From: CBFFRJ01 sp963530515
Lineage (GTDB): Bacteria; Pseudomonadota; Gammaproteobacteria; Enterobacterales; Enterobacteriaceae
Assembly (NCBI GenBank): GCA_963530515.1
Contig: CAUSEC010000024.1
Location: forward strand, 26,517-90,516
Direction: 5' to 3'
Length of the DNA: 64,000 nucleotides
Part shown: one piece after another, positions 62,877 to 64,000 of the stretch
How the letters are laid out: every line of letters starts with the position of its first letter
How positions within the stretch are numbered: position 1 is the stretch's first letter
The notes under the pieces: model-generated
What the model was told of the DNA's origin: nothing
Seen by the model: the letters and a program-made list of their open reading frames with translations, nothing else
Databases searched by the model: none
Program-made: the position numbers and the translations under genes

Positions 62877-63617
62877 GTGAGCGAACCACTGTATCTCTAT
62901 CTTGTGCTTATCTTTATCCTCGCTGGCTTCGTAAAAGGTGTAACCGGTATGGGGTTGCCAACGGTGGCAATGGGATTACTTGGCATGTTTATGCCTCTTC
63001 CTGTTGCGGCGGCACTGCTGCTTATTCCTTCTTTCGTGACGAATGTGCTGCAGCTCTTTACCGGCCCTTCCGTGAGGCAAATCATCAGCCGTCTGTGGCT
63101 GATGATGCTGTTTATTCTGGCTGGGACGGTCGCGGCATCTTCACTGCTTATCAGCATTAATCCCGTCTGGTCGGCGTTTGGTCTGGGAGCGGCGTTGATC
63201 ATTTACGCGACCTATGCACTTGTTTCACCGACGCTTGCGGTCTCTGCGTCCAGGGAAAAATGGCTTTCGCCCGTTATAGGAGGGGTAACAGGTTTAATTA
63301 CGGGGGCAACCGGCGTATTCGTGATGCCTGCGGTTCCCTTTCTTCAGTCGCTGCGTTTCAGTAAAGATGAACTCGTCCAGGCCCTGGGACTCTCATTTAC
63401 AGTGTCGACCATGGCGCTGGCCGCAGGGCTTTATCTTCATGACGCCTTCAGAGTAGAGCAGTTCTCGTTGTCATTTTTATCGATATTCCCTGCTCTGGCC
63501 GGGATGTGGCTGGGGCAGAAGGTTCGGGCACGTATCAGTGCCAGGCGTTTCAGGCAGTGTTTTCTCCTGTTCCTTATTGTGCTGGGAACAGAGTTGATGT
63601 CACGCCCCTTTATTTGA
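62877..63617 (+). CDS. TauE/SafE-family membrane permease
   Basis: A 246-residue inner-membrane protein with about eight helices in two similar halves, each opening with a glycine-rich motif (FVKGVTGMGLPTVAMGLLG and GGVTGLITGATGVFVMPAVPF), the hallmark of TauE/SafE sulfite or organosulfonate exporters and anion transporters. The start is GTG at 62877 with CAGGG upstream. It is controlled, probably, by the divergent LysR gene. Substrate is unknown; a sulfur anion would fit the sulfur theme of the neighbouring importer. Confidence 0.87.
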   Translation: MSEPLYLYLVLIFILAGFVKGVTGMGLPTVAMGLLGMFMPLPVAAALLLIPSFVTNVLQLFTGPSVRQIISRLWLMMLFILAGTVAASSLLISINPVWSAFGLGAALIIYATYALVSPTLAVSASREKWLSPVIGGVTGLITGATGVFVMPAVPFLQSLRFSKDELVQALGLSFTVSTMALAAGLYLHDAFRVEQFSLSFLSIFPALAGMWLGQKVRARISARRFRQCFLLFLIVLGTELMSRPFI

Positions 63618-64000
63618 TCCATCAGCACTTGAAGTGACCCGGTTACGGCTGTTTCTTTGTTTACACAGCAGGTGATTATCGCCATTTTAAAAGGCTCTCG
63701 AGAAGATCATTTAAATCTTGTTCACTATGAAAACCGCCAGAATATGGGGTGGAAAATTATCGTTATCATCATGAGAGCATAAAAATTAAATCAGCCAGGA
63801 AGAGGGGCGCTGATTGACGGACTGCCTGGCACGTTCACGGGTTCTGTCGCTATAGAGAAGTAAAGAACATAAGGTGAACGGAACGACCATCGCAGCCGCA
63901 TGTTCCCCCTCACCCCAAAGAGGAGAGGGGACTGGCATTGCCCGCATGTTCTGGTCTAATAATCGGTGACACCGACTTAAGAGGATATAATCCTTGAAAC
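63618..64000. other. Non-coding end of window
   Basis: No gene is seen in these 383 bp. The first 200 bases are AT-rich without clear features, and 63825-63931 is a copy of the dispersed repeat. The rest (GTGACACCGACTTAAGAGGATATAATCC) may carry a promoter or ribosome site for a gene beyond the window. Confidence 0.5.
63825..63931 (+). repeat. Dispersed repeat, copy C
   Basis: This matches 42980-43094 through CCTGGCACGTTCACGGGTTCT, AGAACATAAGGTGAACG, ACCATCGCAGCCGCATGTTC and CCCTCACCC, with small changes and a shortened final hairpin. Confidence 0.75.

Noticed and set aside
1..64000. CRISPR arrays, tRNA or rRNA genes, prophage or complete insertion sequences
   Set aside because: No regularly spaced repeats, tRNA or rRNA signatures, transposases, integrases or phage structural genes were recognised.

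Overview
The window is a chromosomal segment from an Enterobacter-like member of the Enterobacteriaceae (Enterobacter/Lelliottia/Leclercia type; genus cannot be proved from this alone). The long stretch from ybaA to ybbP follows the Escherichia coli K-12 order (ybaA, pdeB, ylaC, maa, hha, tomB, acrBA-acrR, mscK, rsmS, priC, ybaN, apt, dnaX, ybaB, recR, htpG, adk, hemH, gsk, ybaL, fsr, ushA, ybaK, chiX, ybaP, copA, cueR, ybbJ, qmcA, cnoX, ybbO, tesA, ybbA, ybbP) with high protein similarity. The E. coli neighbours aes, ybaQ, glsA-ybaT and fetAB are missing, and several clusters not found at this place in E. coli have been added.

Region 1 (1-4000) holds the 3' part of lacI and an intact lacZ with a complete lac-type control region between them. 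There is no lacY or lacA downstream; ybaA follows directly. Region 2 (4.4-18.3 kb) alternates core genes (pdeB, ylaC, maa, hha, tomB) with accessory blocks: a flavin reductase; a GntR regulator with a ManD-type sugar-acid dehydratase and a PTS EIIBC; a minus-strand operon of a 2-oxoglutarate/Fe(II) oxygenase and a MetQ/MetN/MetI-like ABC importer; a zinc-independent ribosomal protein pair (rpmE2-rpmJ2) behind a probable Zur box; and a MocR regulator divergent from a GNAT acetyltransferase.

Region 3 (18.7-27.4 kb) is the AcrAB multidrug efflux locus with acrR, its operator and a marbox, then mscK. Region 4 (27.4-44.6 kb) is housekeeping: DNA replication and repair (priC, dnaX with its programmed frameshift, recR), purine salvage (apt, adk, gsk), haem synthesis, the heat-shock chaperone HtpG behind a sigma-32 promoter, envelope transporters, the nucleotidase UshA, and the small RNA ChiX between ybaK and ybaP. 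Region 5 (44.6-57.4 kb) is copper homeostasis (copA/cueR, with a conserved frameshift site that makes a CopZ-like chaperone), an uncharacterised secreted pair (DUF3142 protein plus a 719-residue helical-repeat protein), then ybbJ-qmcA, cnoX-ybbO, and tesA divergent from ybbA-ybbP. Region 6 (57.4-64 kb) is accessory: an outer-membrane porin, a second MetQ-MetN-MetI-like importer, and a LysR regulator divergent from a TauE/SafE permease.

The most promising little-described material is the set of two non-canonical methionine-type importers (one coupled to an oxygenase), the PTS/ManD/GntR sugar cluster, the secreted pair beside copA/cueR, and a dispersed repeat family seen in at least three intergenic spots.
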